DNA from: Cyanoderma ruficeps
Taxonomy: Eukaryota > Chordata > Aves > Passeriformes > Timaliidae
Length of the DNA: 64,000 bases
Assembly: GCA_008694505.1 (NCBI GenBank)
Contig: VZDJ01000047.1
Location: 4,429,717-4,493,716, forward strand
Direction of reading: 5' to 3'
The position numbers and the translations under genes were made by a program. Below, piece by piece: positions 13,201 to 27,400 of the stretch. The first letter of the stretch is position 1. Each line of letters starts with the position of its first letter. The notes beneath the pieces are model-generated. The model saw only the letters and a list, made by a program, of their open reading frames with translations. It had not been told where the DNA came from and searched no databases.

Positions 13201-13850
13201 TTTCACCACTTAGCATTACACTGTACGTCCTGCAATATTAAAAAACATGCTCTCCTCTGAGGAATTTACTCAAAATTATATTTTTAAGCTGTCTTATTCC
13301 AAACAAACTTTCCATCCTTTTTTTTAACGGCTGTAGCAGTGCTATCAAGATGTCTAGAGCCAGAAAAAAGTCACATTTATGCTACAAACTGCTCATGACA
13401 AACGTTAATGCACTGATACAAGAAAATCTATGACAGTGTCACTCTAGGGAACTGTAGATCTTCCGTGGAACCGCAGAGGTAGAGAGGCTACAAACAAGGC
13501 ACAGGAAAGAAACTGGAACACCTGGAACTCGGTGTCAGCCGGCCATAACTTAAGTCAGGCTTAAATAAACAACCACAGTTAAGGCTTGACAGCTCCTGTG
13601 CAGCATCCAGGAGAGAGATGTGTTTATCTCCCCCTTGTCGTCACCCCAGACAGGCACCGAGGTCCATTCCTACCTGGATCAGCCACAGCTGGGATTTGCC
13701 ATGGATGTGGAACAAGACAAGTTCCTGCTGTGGTATCACCCATGTCTTATCCTTGCTCTGATAAGCCATAACCAAAAGAAATCAACCCAACCTCTACGGT
13801 TTTTGTTGACATCAGGTTAAAAGCAGATGCAAATTATTCACTCTTCTGGT
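10231..13850. other. Single-copy non-coding DNA
   Basis: No gene recognised; open frames stay below about 75 codons. A short (TTA)n run lies at 13018-13033. Between 13620 and 13770 three GATA-type cores (TTTATCT, CTTATCC, CTGATAAG) fall within about 150 bases, a weak regulatory hint. No LTR or LINE fragments seen. Confidence 0.5.
13018..13033. repeat. (TTA)n microsatellite
   Basis: About five uninterrupted ATT/TTA trinucleotides. Short and of no evident function. Confidence 0.8.
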
Positions 13851-13859
13851 CTTAAAAAG

Positions 13860-14100
13860 TTACTCCACTGTCTGAGCAAATGCTAAATAGAATGATAAAC
13901 CCATCATTAACGGAAGGAGAAAGTTTATAGGCTAATAAATTTAATTCTTTTTCATTTAAGTGGAAAAATTGGCAGATTGAAAAATGCTTCTGCCAATTCA
14001 GGTCAACAGAACATTTGCTTTACAAATTATCCTTTTGATAGCAAACATAAACGAGATGAGAGACTATAAATTGAAAGGATCAAATGTCATTAAGTTGTGC
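13860..14100. promoter_or_regulatory. Possible conserved non-coding block (unverified)
   Basis: About 240 bases of repeat-free AT-rich sequence with several homeodomain cores (AATTTAAT, CATTTAAG, CATTAAG) and an HMG/TCF-like ATCAAA stretch. Compositionally it resembles vertebrate conserved enhancers. This is an inference from texture only; nothing in the sequence proves function. Confidence 0.12.
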
Positions 14101-14629
14101 ACTCGACACGACAGCAGCAGGAAGAGCAGCATGTCCAGGTGCCATCATTCCAACACATAAATCACTCAAATTATGCAATGATGTGGTAACATCTTCCCCC
14201 TTTGGCACCTCTTCATTCTATGAACTTTTATCTCCAAGCACGAACTGATCTGCACCATCAGACACCTCGTTTAGGCATTAAAAGACCCCAAGTTTGGTAA
14301 AAACAAACCTGTTACATTAAAGAAAAAGAAGCTTAAAGATCAAAACAGTGTTTGGAGCAGGGATGTGGAGGACACTGGGACACACAACAAGGGTGATTAT
14401 CTTCAGCCTTCATCAAATGTGCTGAATAGCCTCCAAATATTAATTGGCATGTTGTGATAAATGCCTCCATTGTTTGTTACTGCGGCGATTATTTGAAATG
14501 TCAGCTCCTCCTACGCTACTGCAAACAGGGCAAAATGATAAAGGAATGGGCCTTCAAAATGTAAATTTTCTTGAAAATTGTCACAGGCAAGAGCATTCAT
14601 TCATTGCCAGAATGCTTTGACTGCATTTT

Positions 14630-14645
14630 GTTATTATTATTATTA
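14630..14645. repeat. (TTA)n microsatellite
   Basis: About five ATT/TTA trinucleotide units in a row. Short, no evident function. Confidence 0.8.
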
Positions 14646-17600
14646 CATTTTGCTGCTATTATACCTGAAATCCCATGTGTTACTGATGACAGGATCTGAC
14701 AGGCTTATTGCTTATTTTAATCTTAATAAGACAGAGATCACGTTCATGTATATTAAAAAATTCTTCTGTATTTATTAACTTCTCCATTTGGTCAAGCTCA
14801 GTCAGTACCTGATGCTTTATCTAAAAATACAATAAATAGAGTGCATAAAATAATTTATTTTTGTCAAAGCTATATCAGAGCAGTAAAGTCTCCTGGTAAG
14901 ACTGCAGGTCAAAAATCACTACATTAGGTTTTCTTAGGCACTTTTCATTCACTTTACAGCCCTGAGCAAGTTGCTGAATGTCTCTGTCCATCTCTGCACT
15001 GATCTTATGTAAAGGCATGACAATAACTTCACAGTGAGTCATTTTCAGCATTCTAAGAGGACACAGACTGAAGTCATTATTCAATGCAAATCCTTGTTGT
15101 TGTTTTGCCATAAAATGTACAAAACAGAGTGGTTTATGATATAAGGAACGCTCTAGAGAACCGAAATTGCCAGTCAAACCACCTCTGAAAGCTGAGTTCC
15201 CTCAGCCAGCCCACAGCCCCACCCCAATCCTGCTTCTTGGGAAGTTCCCTGATCAATCCAACCCGGTGTGCACAACAGCTCATCCCAACACAAAGGCCAG
15301 AAGATATTTTTGGATAAAAGGCAGGACACCTGTAGGTTCTCAAAGGGCACATCAGCCACTTTTGATCTGAGCCCTTGCTTTAGGAGGACATGAAATAATT
15401 GATACATGATAATTATAGTGCACAAACTGCACAGGTACCAGAGCCATCCAACTGCTGCCCCAATTCTGTTCCGACACAAATATCAATCTTAAGAGGAACT
15501 TGATGTAAAAAATGAATTGTTCTCATGTGTCTTATCAACTTTGAAGTCAGAATTAACAATCACCTCTGTGATTATATCATTGATTTAAGCTTAAGGACTT
15601 TTATTTACACTCTTGTCTCACATGTGAAGCCTTTGTGAATACAATGAACAAAGCAACCAAACCAAAATTCCCGGTATTGTTATCCTAAAGATCCTTGGTG
15701 CTTAGCTATGGCCCACAATAAAAACAAAATGAACCAGCTGTGAACCTGCCCCTGGCACAGTGATTCAGGCCAGGTTCATCTCTAGCAACTGCAGAGCCAG
15801 AAAGGGACAGGATTTTAAATATAATCAGCCCAATTTAACAACTCATTATTTTTGTCTTAAATCAGCGGAACTTGGTGTAGTAGCACCAACTCATTTCTCT
15901 TTTTACATTTAAGGCACAGAATAATCTCAAAGTACACATTTGAGGAAGATGTAAAATGAAGGCAACCTGTAAAAATGCCCACAGCCTGTCTCCTCAGGAC
16001 TTACTGATGACAAACGGGACAGGAGGCACACACCTCTCAAACTGACATGGAATTAGCACTAACTCTAAACAGCAGGGCCAACTTAAATCAAAGAATTCTA
16101 AAATTCTTCCTGTTGCAGCACATCTTTGTCTTATACCAGAGATCAGTACGTTTAGAGACACGGGAGCATGATAAACTACAAAATCTTAATGCTCCTCTGC
16201 ATTAAGAAATCCCACCAGAAATGTTGTATAGGATCCAATTCTGAATTAGCATCAATAATTCAGTGAAGCAGATGTGCCATTCTCCAGAGGCCACTGCACA
16301 AATCTTATCTTGCAATGATATTTACAGACACCAGCTCATTTCAGACAGGGCAATCCCCTCTCTGCCAGCTGTGACAGCAGCCAGGCCTCCACTTTATGGT
16401 TCCATGTGAAGCAAGAAGGAATTTCAGAGTCGTGCAGTTTCCATGTGAATGGAAAGTGTGGGTTAAGTCAATCCAATAAAATCATCCTTTCTGAGCATAA
16501 AAAGTTTAGAAACACTGCCTTTTAAACCTCCATTTTATTAACCTTTATCAGCTGCTGCGAAACCAGCACATGATGAGATTTCTGAACTTTGCTGTCAGTA
16601 GCTAAAGGGTAATGCTTGTAGTGATTGCTGTTTTGCAAAATTATAATTCCCATCTCCAAAAGGTCTTCTAATGGATTTATTCTCCAACCATTACCGAGTG
16701 GCACTGGGAGACAGCGAGCAGGGTTTGGTGGCTGCATCTCAGGGCAGGCTGGCTGCAATTCCTGACTTCCAGGCTGACTTCCAGCCCTGCCTCCAGAACC
16801 TAAATCAGGTCAGCACAGTGCTGCAGGTGGGAGGTGAGGATGCTGTTTCCATTCGGAGCTCTGGCCAGAGTCCAGCAGTGCAGGACGGGGGACTGGCTGC
16901 TCCCAGCAGCACAGCAAGTCCCCGCTGAACAGGGAACGGGCCAGCAAAGAGCTGAGTCCAAACAAAGCCTTGGTGAAGTAATTAAATGTACTCAGAGTTA
17001 CTCAGAGAGAGCTGGTCAGCGCTGGGCTGAGTGAGACAAGGACAGACCTGCAGCTTCACCCTTCCACGTTCCTGCAAAGCTTTATCAAATCTGTCTTTTG
17101 GGGTATAACGCACCCCAGCAGTGCCAGAGGAACCATAATTTATTACAGTGTCACTTCAGAGTGGGGAGTTAAAAAACCTCAAACATTTCAGCGGGTGTAG
17201 ACTGCAGGATGCCAGTGGGGACAGACAAAACCCCTGCCCTGTGGACAGAATTATTGAGGCAAAATGCACTAACCATAACTTGTAACTTCCAGGGGTTTGG
17301 CTGTATCGAGGCATTCCTCTGAAGACTTGAGGTAAGAGAAGCTCCAAGGATGGCATGCAAAAGAGAAAGTTATCCCAGCTAGCTCTTCCCAGGGTTCCTC
17401 AAAACAGATCCAAGGCTCGCTGAGGGAGCTGTGCTGGTGTTTGGCAGATAAATAAAGGCAAGAAGCAGAAAGGTCAGATGAAGTCAGGCCCGGTGGTTGT
17501 TAATAAAAGATTAAAAGGGGAGAAAACTGCCTGAAGAGCTCCTTACAGCTGAGACCAGGCAACTAAACGCTATCACAGAGCAAAGAGGCCCCAGATGCAG

Positions 17601-18813
17601 GGTCAGAGATCCTTAAATAAACCTTGAACCTCAGCAAGAAAGAAGACCTGAGAGACAGAAGCTGAAAGAGAATTTTCACTGGCAGGTTGGCCACTGAGAG
17701 TTCCCTCCTGCTGCACTCAGCTGTTTGAGAGAGACGGGTGTAACAAAACTCATTTCACACGGCAGACTGCAAGTTTTCTGGCAGGAAAAAAATCCCAGGA
17801 CATTCTTTTTTTTTTCCTTCTCCTAGGTAAAGTTTTCAATTTTTCTTCTTGCTCAGAGAAATTTTCTCTGCAAAACAAAATCAAATACAGGTCCAGCATA
17901 GGCACTCCACATTGGAGCACACCTGGAGAGGAAACTGGGATCTAAGAAACCTTGCGCTTTGTTCCTTGGCTGATCGTTCAAACAAAAATTTCAGGCCTAA
18001 TCACTTTTTTCTTCCTGTGGTTGTTATAATTTTGCTTCCTGCCAAAGGACAACATCAAATATCAGAAGTCCTTGCTTTTGTTAAAATTTTAAAAAAGAAC
18101 TCAACAAAAAACTTTGAGAGCAGTTTTAAAGGTAGTCATTTTACAGACAGGGTGTGAGAGGGCTGTGTTACTGTTAATATTGTAGTTAATACTAGAGAAA
18201 ACTGAAGCTTGCATCAATACTCTGGAGCTCAATATTATCTTTCCAGTCAGTAGGAATGGACACAGATGACTTCATCAGAGTTATAAAAATTTATATCATC
18301 CAGGCTCTTGAATGTTAACTCTTTCGGTTCTTTGGAATAGCAGACTCCTGTTGGCCCTTAGACCATTCCTACAGTCTCTCCAATGCCTTGTTTTCCTCAT
18401 TGACAGAAGAGAAGTCATCAGTTTAAAACACCCTTAGGAAACGTTTTCAAATCTATGCCAGTGAAAATTATCATTATTACAATTGCAACTCTTGTTCCCT
18501 TCAAGAAGTTAAATACCTGTGTAAAACTGCTCATGGCGGAATTTTCCACCACTGCACACAAAGGACAGAAATGTAATTCCTACAGAAGTGCCTGGATGAC
18601 ATTTGTGCACCTGTCTGGGAATTTTTCAGCACACAAACTGAATTTAAAAAGACACAGTGCAGCAGCAAATGGTCATTACAAGCCAGTGAAGCAGCATAAT
18701 GGATCAGTAACAAAGACCCAAGCAGAAAGGGGGAGAAGGTTTTTCTACCTGCACGTAAGAGAAACTCACTGCAGTCAGAGCTGAGCAGTTCACTGTGTGC
18801 TCTCCTCTCGCAG

Positions 18814-18864
18814 CAGAGTCCAGGCAGCCCCAGCTGCTCCCTCATAACCACCAACACAAGCAAG
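18814..18864 (+). other. Weak candidate micro-exon (51 nt, frame-preserving)
   Basis: A pyrimidine-rich tract ending TCTCCTCTCGCAG (AG at 18812-18813) precedes a 51-base segment that ends in CAAG|GTGAGG (donor GT at 18865-18866). The segment is open in frame 0 for 17 codons (QSPGSPSCSLITTNTSK), so inclusion would keep frame. I do not recognise the peptide. Chance pairs of this quality are expected in a window this long, so confidence is low. Confidence 0.15.
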
Positions 18865-21800
18865 GTGAGGGGGACAAGACACCTCTTTGCTAAATCTGAG
18901 TAAATTTAACAACTGACTTGCATTTTCAATCATGTGATTTTAAAGGTTTTTCCCTCTACTTGAGCTCCTCTGAGCCTTTCACAGGCCCACAGGCAGGGAA
19001 CAAATGCAGCATGTCAATATAAAGCTCAAATCTGCTGTCTACAGAAATGATCTCCCACCCCACTACTCTGTACAAAATATTACACAATTACTGTATAAAA
19101 TAGGGCTCACCATGACAGTGTCATTCACCTTCCTCTGACCTAAATCACCACGGACAGACAGGTGAGTCACTTGTCCACCTTTAATTTCCTCTTCAGGAAC
19201 ACTGTATCTAAAAATTACCTATCTTGAAGGGTTTGAGGTCTGTTATGAATAGTTCCCACACCAAATCATTCATCTCTCAGTTCCAAAAGTGGGTTTTTGC
19301 ATAAAAATCATTCACATCATTGAGCTGCTCTTTGGAAGTTTACCACCTCGTCCTTTCCCAGCCTACAACAACCCTTTTTTCAGTAAGAGTCATAGGTCCA
19401 TCTAAAATAACTGGAAAACTTAACAAGAAATGAAAAAAAAAAAAAACTACATCTTTTAAATCCTATACAATATCAAGTGTTCTCAAGTTCTTTCTTCAGT
19501 GAGAGCTCCCGAGACTTAAGAGAAGTCACAGGAAAAAAGATGAATTCATTAAAATGGGCTTTCAATTTGATCCACAGTGACTTCCTTGGTGTGCTACTTT
19601 ATTCCAGCTGGTGGGGGCTTTGGTCTTGTTGTTGGGTCTTTCTCTTATAATGAAATCTTATGGGAAGTCTTAAAAAAACATTCTTTAAATTATTTTTGTC
19701 AAGGTCACCAGGAATAAAATGTAGCTGTGTGAAACGGGAGTTGAAAAGGTGAAAAGCAGCCACTGTGTTCAATTAGCACCCACTTTGTAATCGCTTTCAT
19801 CCTTTCCTCTGCCAGGATGGATCCAAGATGAGATTTATTATCCAGGTTGAAAAGCCACGTGTCATTCTCCTCTCTGTACAACACCACCCTGGGATTCAGC
19901 AGATCAGTTTGGCATTATGTGACTGCATTTGCTGCAGTGGAAGGACTTGTGCTTCAGACAAGTAAAGCAGAGAACAGAACCATTTCCAGTGATGTTCTGC
20001 CAAACAGCAAGTCACTGTGATTTTAAAAAGAGGGGAACAAAGGGAAACAACTACAGCACCATTTTTTACAGGGGAGCTGAGATAAAATTACCGTCAATTG
20101 TACCTTGAACACCTGCACGTGGTTGCAAAATGGAATGAAGAGTGTAAAATTTAAAATTTACAGGACTGATGTATGATTGCTCTTTCCACTGCATTCTGGG
20201 GGGACAGTGGTTGTTTGGACCCGCTGAAGTTGTCTCAGATTCGTTGTCCTTGTTGTAAAGCAGATTTGGACCTCAGAACTTCAACTACTAAAGGTGAAAA
20301 AGTGTTCCAAAAAATATATGGAGAAAAAAAACCCAACTAATGGAAAAGCAAGGCCCATGCTCGCAGTCCCCAAATCTCTTCAGCACTTAAATCAAGTAAC
20401 AAAAACACTGGTTAACTGCAGTGCCATTTTCTAACTTGAAAATATAATGCATTCTCCCTCAAAATGCGTCATGAGAACTTGTTGATTTTTATGACAGCTT
20501 CGGTGGGAAAAGCCTACATGAAATCTTGGCTCTTGTTTCATTTTGGAAATGTCAAAATGCATTGTTTCAAAAAGGTTAAAGCAATTTTTCAGTTCGGTTT
20601 TTTCAGGGTGATTCATCTCATTTAGGCATTTGTACTATGTTCTAGTACACTAGAAATGTAGCACCAACACCAGGATTGCACTCAGCTGTAAATTATTTGG
20701 GTTTTCTATGTATTTTATTATACTTGGATATTTTGACACCATATATAATTTTTGAACATAAAGACCGTTTGACGCTTGAAAAAATTTAAATTCAGAAAAA
20801 ATTACTGAATGATTTCATTCAGCATAGGGGGAAGGAAATCTGAGACATTTCAGATTGAACTTTACACTCTCCACTTGAAAACAGTATTTTAACTGAATGA
20901 CATTAAAAGAGAGCAAAACAACCCCAGGATGCACCCTCTGCATATAGAACAAGGAGCTTCAGAGTGAGCTTAAATGTATCCTCCTCCTTATATCCACAAA
21001 AGAACAAAAAGCAGAAACAAGAACCAAACATATTTGTAGAATTTCCCCCTGAATCTACTCATTTTTTAATCTTCACTGCTTCCTTGCTCCGTATTTTTAT
21101 CCCCCATCTCTCATCAGAGTGAAGCAACCTCTGACCAGATATTTTTCCTGAATTGTTTTCATTCCTTGTTCAGAACACTGACAAGCAGCGTGCATAGAGC
21201 ACGCAGGCAATACCAAATAAATAATAATAAATAATTGTCTGAATAATAAACCACACAGTTCACATTTCCTTACTGCTCCACACAATTTGCTCAGGGTTAG
21301 TCAGTTAATTGCTTGGAGGCAGGGCAGAAAAAGCCACTTCTGAAGGAAAAGTGGAAGTTGTGCTGAAACCTGAGGGGTCATGCCTTAAGTACCAAAGAAA
21401 ATGGGAAAATTGCGGAAAGAAAAATGAGAAATTAATAATCTTGTGTGGTATGAGGGAATGGAAGGTATCAGTCAAAGCAGAAGGAAAAATGCAGAAGAAA
21501 CTATAACTGCTTCTAAACAAATCTGTCCTTATTTATACTATTTATATTATAAATGCCTATCTATACTGACATTTCTGACTTGTTCTGTCACACATCTGCT
21601 TTTTCCCCATTTCTTTCTCTCTTTTCCTGTCTGCCCGTCCCTCTGGAATGACGGTGAAAAGCTGGATGAATCCCCTAGGTGTTAGTCCATGGGGTTTGTG
21701 GGCAGTTCCCCAGACCACTCCCATCCCTATTCTGTGGTCAAATACCTGGTGGGACTCATCAGATCCTTCACTGCACCAGTGCAGGAAAGCATTTCCCACT

Positions 21801-23490
21801 CCCCCGGCAGGTGGTTCCAAATAGGGAAAGAGTTTCAGTTCACCTCTAGACATTTTAGGAATTTTAGCTGGAAGGTTCTGTGGGTTTCAGGCATGGGTTG
21901 GGCTCTGAGAGTGTAACCCAAAACTTCTTGGTGATCTCATTGGCTGCAAGCCAGGTTATCCCTCCTAAAACATTCAGTATTTAGGAAAGAGCACAAAAGG
22001 AAGTAAGGGGCTTTTTGGGGTGTTGGTAGCCGAGTGTCTGAAGTTTCTCGGTCACCTGCGTGCAGCTTTTCTTTTGTTTTCTGTAACATTTGTCATTTAT
22101 TTTTATCTATTAAACCTTTTGATTTACAAAACACCTCCGAGGAGCAGTCTGGCTCGGATTAATTCTAGCCCATTCTCTACAAAGGCTGGACCCTCAGAGA
22201 CTGATACATTAGCACCTTGCTTATTAAACTCTGGCCACGTATCAATGAGTATCACACCTGTTTTCAGCCTGGACACCCCCAGAGACAAAGCAATCGCTGC
22301 TTTTAATCCCTCCACACCGCCAGAGTCTGCACAATCATTGCACTGCCCGTGGAAACTTCTCCCTGTGTCGTGTGGAGGACAGAAGACTGATGCAGGCCCA
22401 TTATGTGGTCATATTATGGTCTGCCAGAGATGCAAAGGCTCATTTCCTTGGGAATTGTGCTCCATCACTTGAGGCTGATGAGTGCTGGAGCCACTGACAT
22501 CGCTCAGACTGCTCAGGTGAAGAAGGACTTACCACAGGAGAAAGGCTTTATAGGATGTGGGTTAATACTCTGAGCCTTCCTCTCTGTTTGAACTCAAACA
22601 CTCAAAGTGCAATTTGATTAAATTTCAATCCAAAACAAAGTTCTTTAAAAATTAAGGATTTGCAGTATTCTATTTTTGCGGGTTGTAATTAGATCCTTCT
22701 TATGTGTGCTTTCATTTTGATATTCTCTCAGGCTGAAAATCATGGGGTTTAAGCTTTTTTCTTTTATTTTAAGGCACAATAAAATAGTGGCTGAAAATGT
22801 AAAAAATATAAAAGGTTATAAAGAACTAAACTATTAAGTAATATATCAGAGAAGAGCTTTTTCTCCTGGAAAATCAGCATATTGTGAGAACTTCAGTAAT
22901 GGAATGAAGATGAATGCAGTTAAGAAAAATTTAGTTACATACTTTTAAGAGGAAAAAAAAATTACTCAGTATCACATCATAATGAAGAAATATAATTTTA
23001 ACTTCTGTCCATTAAGTTGTGAATTTAACAGCAATTATAAAACTGGATTTTTTTTTAAAGTGGTAAAATACAAAAAGAGCATTACCGTGCCTATAGGGTT
23101 TTATGTTAGTTTCAGGTAAGTTGATCAGCTCATGAAAGTCAGTGAAACTTGCAGTCTTAATAAGAAGTCCTAGGAAATCTAACAGTCCCCATCACCACTT
23201 TGGAGGGGAGAAAAAAAAGAAAACCTGCCACAGAGTCTGCCATACCACTGCACTAAAAACCCAGATCCCAAATACTCACAGCAGCACAGTCACAGGCCAC
23301 ACTGAAATTCAGTTCCTCAATAAAATTATTCATGGCTTTTCTATACCTTCTGACTTCACACATCTTTCTTATGCAGGGAGTGGAAGGGCGCAGCAGAAAT
23401 ACTTTTACTTTTGCTCCCCAGCACACTGCAAAAATACAGGATTAATGTAATGTTTGAACACCTTATCTCAGGTAAAAACACCAAACATGC

Positions 23491-23538
23491 ATATATATAT
23501 ATATATAAAAAATAGATATATATACACACACATACATA
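23491..23538. repeat. Compound (AT)n/(AC)n microsatellite
   Basis: An AT dinucleotide run from 23491 is followed by A-rich sequence, a second ATATAT run, then CACACACATACATA. This is a compound dinucleotide microsatellite, probably polymorphic in the population. Confidence 0.9.
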
Positions 23539-24372
23539 AGAAGAGGCAAAAGAATGGAATGTAAGAGGTGCTGATCCAAGTCTTGTTGGACCATCATGAT
23601 GTGAAAAGGAAGAAGAACTGGTAAGGTAGTCTGAAAATTAGATTCAGGGTAGCTCACTTTTATACTTAAACTTTACATTCTGCCCCATATTAATGAAAAA
23701 AATTGCTTGGCCTCCTCAAGGCCAAGTTCAGTCTATCAGAAAGTCTGTTTTTTTGATTATCCTAGAAAAATCTTGTTACATTTCCTAAAAAGGAGAAGGG
23801 GACCTAGTACAGAAGCATTTTTTTTCTTTTGAGGATCAAGTAAACCCTACAAAGCAACTGGGTGTAGAAATATTTTTGGGCCGCTTTTATCTTATGTGCA
23901 GTGGGAACAGATTAAAAGGTAAGGAAAAAAAAAAAACTTCAAAGTCCTTCCCTTTTTTTTTCTGCAATCTTTACATTTTTCTATGTACTACATTGTAATG
24001 ATCAACAACCCAAGAGGTTTGATATTCCAAAGTCGACAGAATGTGAGAATGCACAGGAAGAGTCATGAGGAAAAGATGAAGAGTCGTGAGGATGGCAACA
24101 GTGTCATTAAAAAAAACATAAATTAAAAAAAAGAAAGAAAAAAGGGAAAAGTCGAGATTCCTGTAGTAAGATTAGAATTATTTCATACAGATATGATAAC
24201 TTCTAACTCTTTTCTCTTATTCCTTAATAGGAGAATTCTTTCTCTTATTCTTTGCTATCCAAGCAACAAAAGAGTTTGTGGGTAACAAAACGAGAGGGTC
24301 CTGAAGCTGAACCTCACTGAGGGCTGGGCTGCAGCAGTGAGCAGCTGCAGGAATCTGGGATTCCAGCCCAGA

Positions 24373-24442
24373 GCCAGTGCTGGGTGCATTCCCTGCTCTG
24401 TTTCCCTGCACACCTGTTGGTACTGGCACACCCAGCACTGGC
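24373..24442. repeat. Inverted repeat, 14-bp perfect arms
   Basis: The left arm GCCAGTGCTGGGTG (24373-24386) is perfectly complementary to the right arm CACCCAGCACTGGC (24429-24442), with a 42-base loop. A transcript of either strand could form a GC-rich hairpin. The stem is shorter and the loop longer than in a typical microRNA precursor. Confidence 0.8.
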
Positions 24443-27400
24443 ATTAAAATGTTTTTGCTGTTGTTTACGAGCATTGCCAAGAGGGAATTGCAGCTTTTGC
24501 TCTTTGTTCTGCAGACATTTGCTTTTGTAAACTGATATTTGGGTTTTTTTCTATAAAAGTGCAGCAGCTAGCATAAGATGTGTAGGCACTGCCTCCATTT
24601 TGCTACCATTACATAATGCTCAGCACAGCGACGGGCTGGCTCTGAACAACAAACTCACAAACAAACTCGGCTCTTTTTGCCTCCAAATTCGAAGTAAATT
24701 GTCTCAAAGCAAAAGATTTATAGTGCTGCTGGTTTTACTGACGTAATTCCATGCTGCTCAGCAAGGCAGAAGGCTCACAGGTAGGAAAATTTCCAAGTGA
24801 TGATTAATAGCTTCTCTTAAATAGTTACAGAGGTTCAAGTGCGTGTTAAGGCCGAGCATCGTGTTTGGGGATGCAGTAGAGACAGTGTCCAAGCAGGAAG
24901 AGCACTAAAGCATCCCACAGACAGGGTGAGGTGTAATCAGAACAATAATCTACATGTAATGTAGAGAGTTCAGAGATCGACTATATTCTTTACAGGAGCT
25001 TCTAAAACTAGATTACTGCAGGCTTTATGGTTTGTTTTTTTTTCCCGAAGAGGAAAAGTCATACTGCTTAAAAAATAAAAGGTCATGTTAAAAAAAAAAA
25101 TCAATCTGCCTTCAAAAATGTTAAACCCACTGGTTAGGCAATGATTTTGGCCAAAATCAGGTCTTAGATTAAGGGTTTGATTCTTCTATTTCCCTCCAAG
25201 ACAAGTGTAATGGAACTATTTAAGTCCACATTGCACTTCTGAAGTAGTTTAGAATAAGGTTTATAATTTTGCTGTTTAACTTAGTGCCCAAATCCACAAT
25301 CCATATATAAATTATGTTGGCTTATGAGCGCTCAAACCTTTTTGTCCATCTCTGAAACAACAGACTTTTGACTCCAGATTTTTTTTTTTTTTCTGGTCCA
25401 TAAGCATACTTTCTTTTCTTTCTACTCATGGGTGTGCAAGCTCCCAAGGGTGTTTGCTCCCAGAGAACTCACACATTTTTTACTTTTACTGGGTTAAAAG
25501 CCCTTTCTTACATTAAGCAATTCTATAATTTCCTTCTCTCCATTTCTTATTTCCTATCTGTAACTTTCAGCTCAAAGCACAAGCAGAGGAGACAGCACTG
25601 TTGCCTGACAAAGCACAAGCCCAGTAGCTCAATGCCAAGCACAGGGACTTGGGCACAAAATATGGGGATGTGGCTTGGTGCAGAGTGAATAACTCATCAA
25701 CAGAAGATTTAGTATTTGAGGCTGTTTCCCATTAGAGCTTTTCCTGTGTAAGCACTTATTGCAGATTCCAGATGTCAGTCTGGAGGAGGTGTTTGGTACC
25801 TGGTTCGAGTACCAAGGTACTCCAAGGGCAGCCAAGGTGCCAACTTGTGGCAGTTTGCATCTGGAAGAAATCCTAATCTGTGCGGAACTTTGTTTACTGA
25901 GTATCATTTGGCAATCCATTTTCCTCCCTTGCCACACTACATTGCCAAACAAAACTCTTTTACTTCAGATTCTCCCTCTTGGTAAGAGGGAGAGTGAAAA
26001 TCCTTAGTCCTTGTGCCATTCTGATGCACAAACCCACCCTTTTTTGGCGAATTTTCAAACTATTTCTCGCAATCAAGGTGACATTGTTCCAGAAGCTACA
26101 CTCCACTGAACAACACACATCATGGAATATGATGTGCTTAACGCACTTTAATTCCAGAATACATCTCAAAACTACATAATTGCTTCTAGTAATCAGGAAA
26201 AAGTGCATCCCTGCCAGGAAAAAGTCTATCCTAAAGTCCAAGTTAAGCTAATCTTTTGGGAGAGGAGGGGAAAAATAAAACCTATTCACCCAAAAAATTC
26301 TCACAATAAGATTTTAAAAGGAAATCTTGTATATTCAAAGCCCTTTGCAAAAAGATACAAATTTACCTATCAAAATCAATTGAAAAGACTTTTATTTAGT
26401 CAGAAAATATTTGGTTCCAGAAACAGAGGCTTACGTTTGAATAATTCAGTGTTTGTGGGCATTTTACGTATAGTAAGTACAGTACTAGCAATGAAGTCCC
26501 CTTTCTGCTGCCTTTAGGGGAATAATAAGAAGCAACAGATTATATTCTAAGGGAATTTAAGGGGTAAATATCCATATTTGATGGTAACTTGTGTTGAAAC
26601 CATTTACCCAGATGAAAGCACACAGAAATTATTCGCTCCTCCAAATAGTGTAAAGATTTTACTTTGGTCACCTACAACAAAGATCAGAGCACCAGGGTGT
26701 CCACAGCAACATTAAATTAACTCAGCATTAGCAGAGCTGAGACGGCTCAAGGGAATAAATGTTATTTAAACCAATGGAAGTCTGACCGTGTCATCTTGTC
26801 CACATACATCCTCCGGCCCTCCCAGCAGCAGAGAAGGGCTGTGAGATAATACACACCAATCCAGACTCTGGCTAGCACGAGTTCTGATTTGTTCAATCAT
26901 TCCATTAGTCTGACTCTCCTGGAAGCTGTGTCAATTATTTCCACACCTGGGTACTGCTACAGCACGTGGTAGAAGGTCACCTACCCAGCCCACGGGTTTT
27001 GTTTCTCTGTTTAATTCTCTTTTCTCTCCTTCTCACATCTTTAAGCCAGTTTTGTTGGAGCTCCATCTCTCCACTCCTAATGCTATTCGCTTTACTATTT
27101 ATCAGCTGAAGCTGTTTCTCAGAGCTCCAAAGCCAACAGAGTGATCTCTGTGTACTGATCACATCTGCACAGAGAAATGCATTACTTGCACCCCGAAAAT
27201 TTGCAGTTTAAAGTCAAGTGAAAGCAGCAAGCAGACAGAAACAGAAAGGAAAACTTGTTTAAAACAAACCATGTAGCAGCCATTCTGGAAAACACAGTAT
27301 CTACAAGCCACAATGTATCCACAACTTGAATTCTCTTCCACAAGGTTGCAGATGAAAACATGAGATAACATTACTTTTCTTAGTTACATGAAAGATATTG

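Larger units (their letters stand above)
14121..23490. other. Long single-copy non-coding stretch
   Basis: No gene or interspersed repeat recognised in about 9.4 kb. Frames of 100-150 codons (14875-15177 minus, 15174-15479 minus, 18455-18784 plus, 18531-18863 minus, 22020-22472 plus, 21557-21853 minus) often overlap an opposite-strand frame and show no known motif. GC-richer patches lie at about 16.7-16.95 kb and 21.6-22.4 kb. A possible 51-nt exon is listed at 18814. Poly-A runs occur near 19433. Confidence 0.5.

Noticed and set aside
22020..22472. 150-codon plus-strand frame
   Set aside because: No similarity recognised and no splice or promoter context; a shorter frame runs opposite.
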